Assembly: GCA_007133495.1 (NCBI GenBank)
Contig: SLMS01000230.1
Coordinates: forward strand, 1 to 35,343
Length of the DNA: 35,343 nt
Direction of reading: 5' to 3'
Origin: Candidatus Sumerlaeota bacterium
Lineage (GTDB): Bacteria; Sumerlaeota; Sumerlaeia; SLMS01
Program-made: the position numbers and the translations under genes
The notes under the pieces: model-generated
Database searches by the model: none
The model's input: only the letters and a program-made list of their open reading frames with translations
What the model was told of the DNA's origin: nothing
Shown here: piece by piece, positions 35,128 through 35,343 of the stretch
How positions within the stretch are numbered: position 1 is the first letter of the stretch
Layout of the letters: every line of letters begins with the position of its first letter

Positions 35128-35343
35128 TCAGATTTGCTCGAAACTCTCCGGAAACTTGAAGCGGGAGATTGCCTCGTCGAAGGTGATGATCCCCTGCTGG
35201 TAGAGCGTCTTGAGCGACTTGTCCATGCTGATCATCCCCTGATCGAACGAGGTCTGGATGATGGTCATGAGCTGTTCGCTCTTGCCGGTGCGGATTTGCT
35301 TCCGGACGCCGTGGCTGGCCAGGAGCACCTCGCAGGCGGCGAC
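35128..35343 (-). CDS. pilT: PilT-type type IV pilus retraction ATPase, C-terminal fragment
   Basis: The C-terminal 71 residues of a gene whose start lies beyond the right edge. The sequence (ACEVLLASHGVRKQIRTGK, SEQLMTIIQTSFDQGMISMD, KSLKTLYQQGIITFDEAI) matches the end of PilT/PilU, the hexameric ATPase that powers pilus retraction and twitching and, in many bacteria, DNA uptake. The Walker and His-box regions are outside the window. PilT and PilU cannot be told apart from this piece. It converges on lepB with 23 bases between stops. Confidence 0.88.
   Translation of the reverse strand, partial: VAACEVLLASHGVRKQIRTGKSEQLMTIIQTSFDQGMISMDKSLKTLYQQGIITFDEAISRFKFPESFEQI

Overview
The window is a G+C-rich (roughly two-thirds G+C by eye) piece of a Gram-negative bacterial chromosome. 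It holds 20 genes I can support plus a few non-coding elements. A heptosyltransferase, a DUF374 acyltransferase, a LysM lipoprotein, an SPase I and a type IV pilus ATPase point to a didermic cell. The S55-type protein, the radical-SAM/PDZ DUF512 protein, the very large TPR protein with a DnaA ATPase domain and the palindromic spacer repeats suggest an environmental, little-cultured phylum (for example around the PVC/Hydrogenedentota/Sumerlaeota neighbourhood). That placement is a guess from style and was not tested. I see no phage, transposase, CRISPR or tRNA/rRNA.

Layout. 1-528: poorly structured sequence with no convincing gene. 529-1494 (+): GT9 heptosyltransferase with a damaged 5' end. 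3740-1545 (-): DUF502 membrane protein, then an NtrC-type sigma-54 regulator. 4052-5989 (+): Uup-type ABC-F ATPase. 16924-5994 (-): one long compact run of leuS, the DnaA/TPR fusion, a two-SHOCT-motif membrane protein, a secreted TPR-like protein, a DUF374 acyltransferase and rsmD, the last four junctions tightly coupled. 22641-17096 (-): S55 protease-like protein, secreted beta-propeller and DUF512 radical-SAM protein, with overlapping ends. 22713-23651 (+): miaA, divergent from the S55 gene. 24267-23653 (-): degenerate SDR. 24268-24947: a spacer rich in dyads and REP-like palindromes. 24948-26342 (+): pabB. 28232-26625 (-): polytopic GT39-like protein; 29214-28399 (-): LysM lipoprotein. 29475-30680 (+): class V aminotransferase. 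31271-33910 (+): alpha-glucan phosphorylase. 34127-35104 (+): signal peptidase I with an inserted Ca-loop-like segment. 35343-35128 (-): the C-terminus of PilT.

Two things stand out. The first is a 1368-residue protein joining a degenerate DnaG-type (CHC2) zinc-finger module, about 1000 residues of TPR-like helices and a DnaA domain III ATPase that lacks the DNA-binding domain IV. This looks like a replication-derived sensor or scaffold rather than an initiator. The second is an 8-base word, GTATAGAC, found 19 times (17 on the + strand, 2 on the - strand), mostly inside genes. There it forces the rare codons CTA and ATA in several different reading frames. That behaviour fits a genome-wide DNA signal (Chi-, KOPS- or uptake-sequence-like) and not protein coding.
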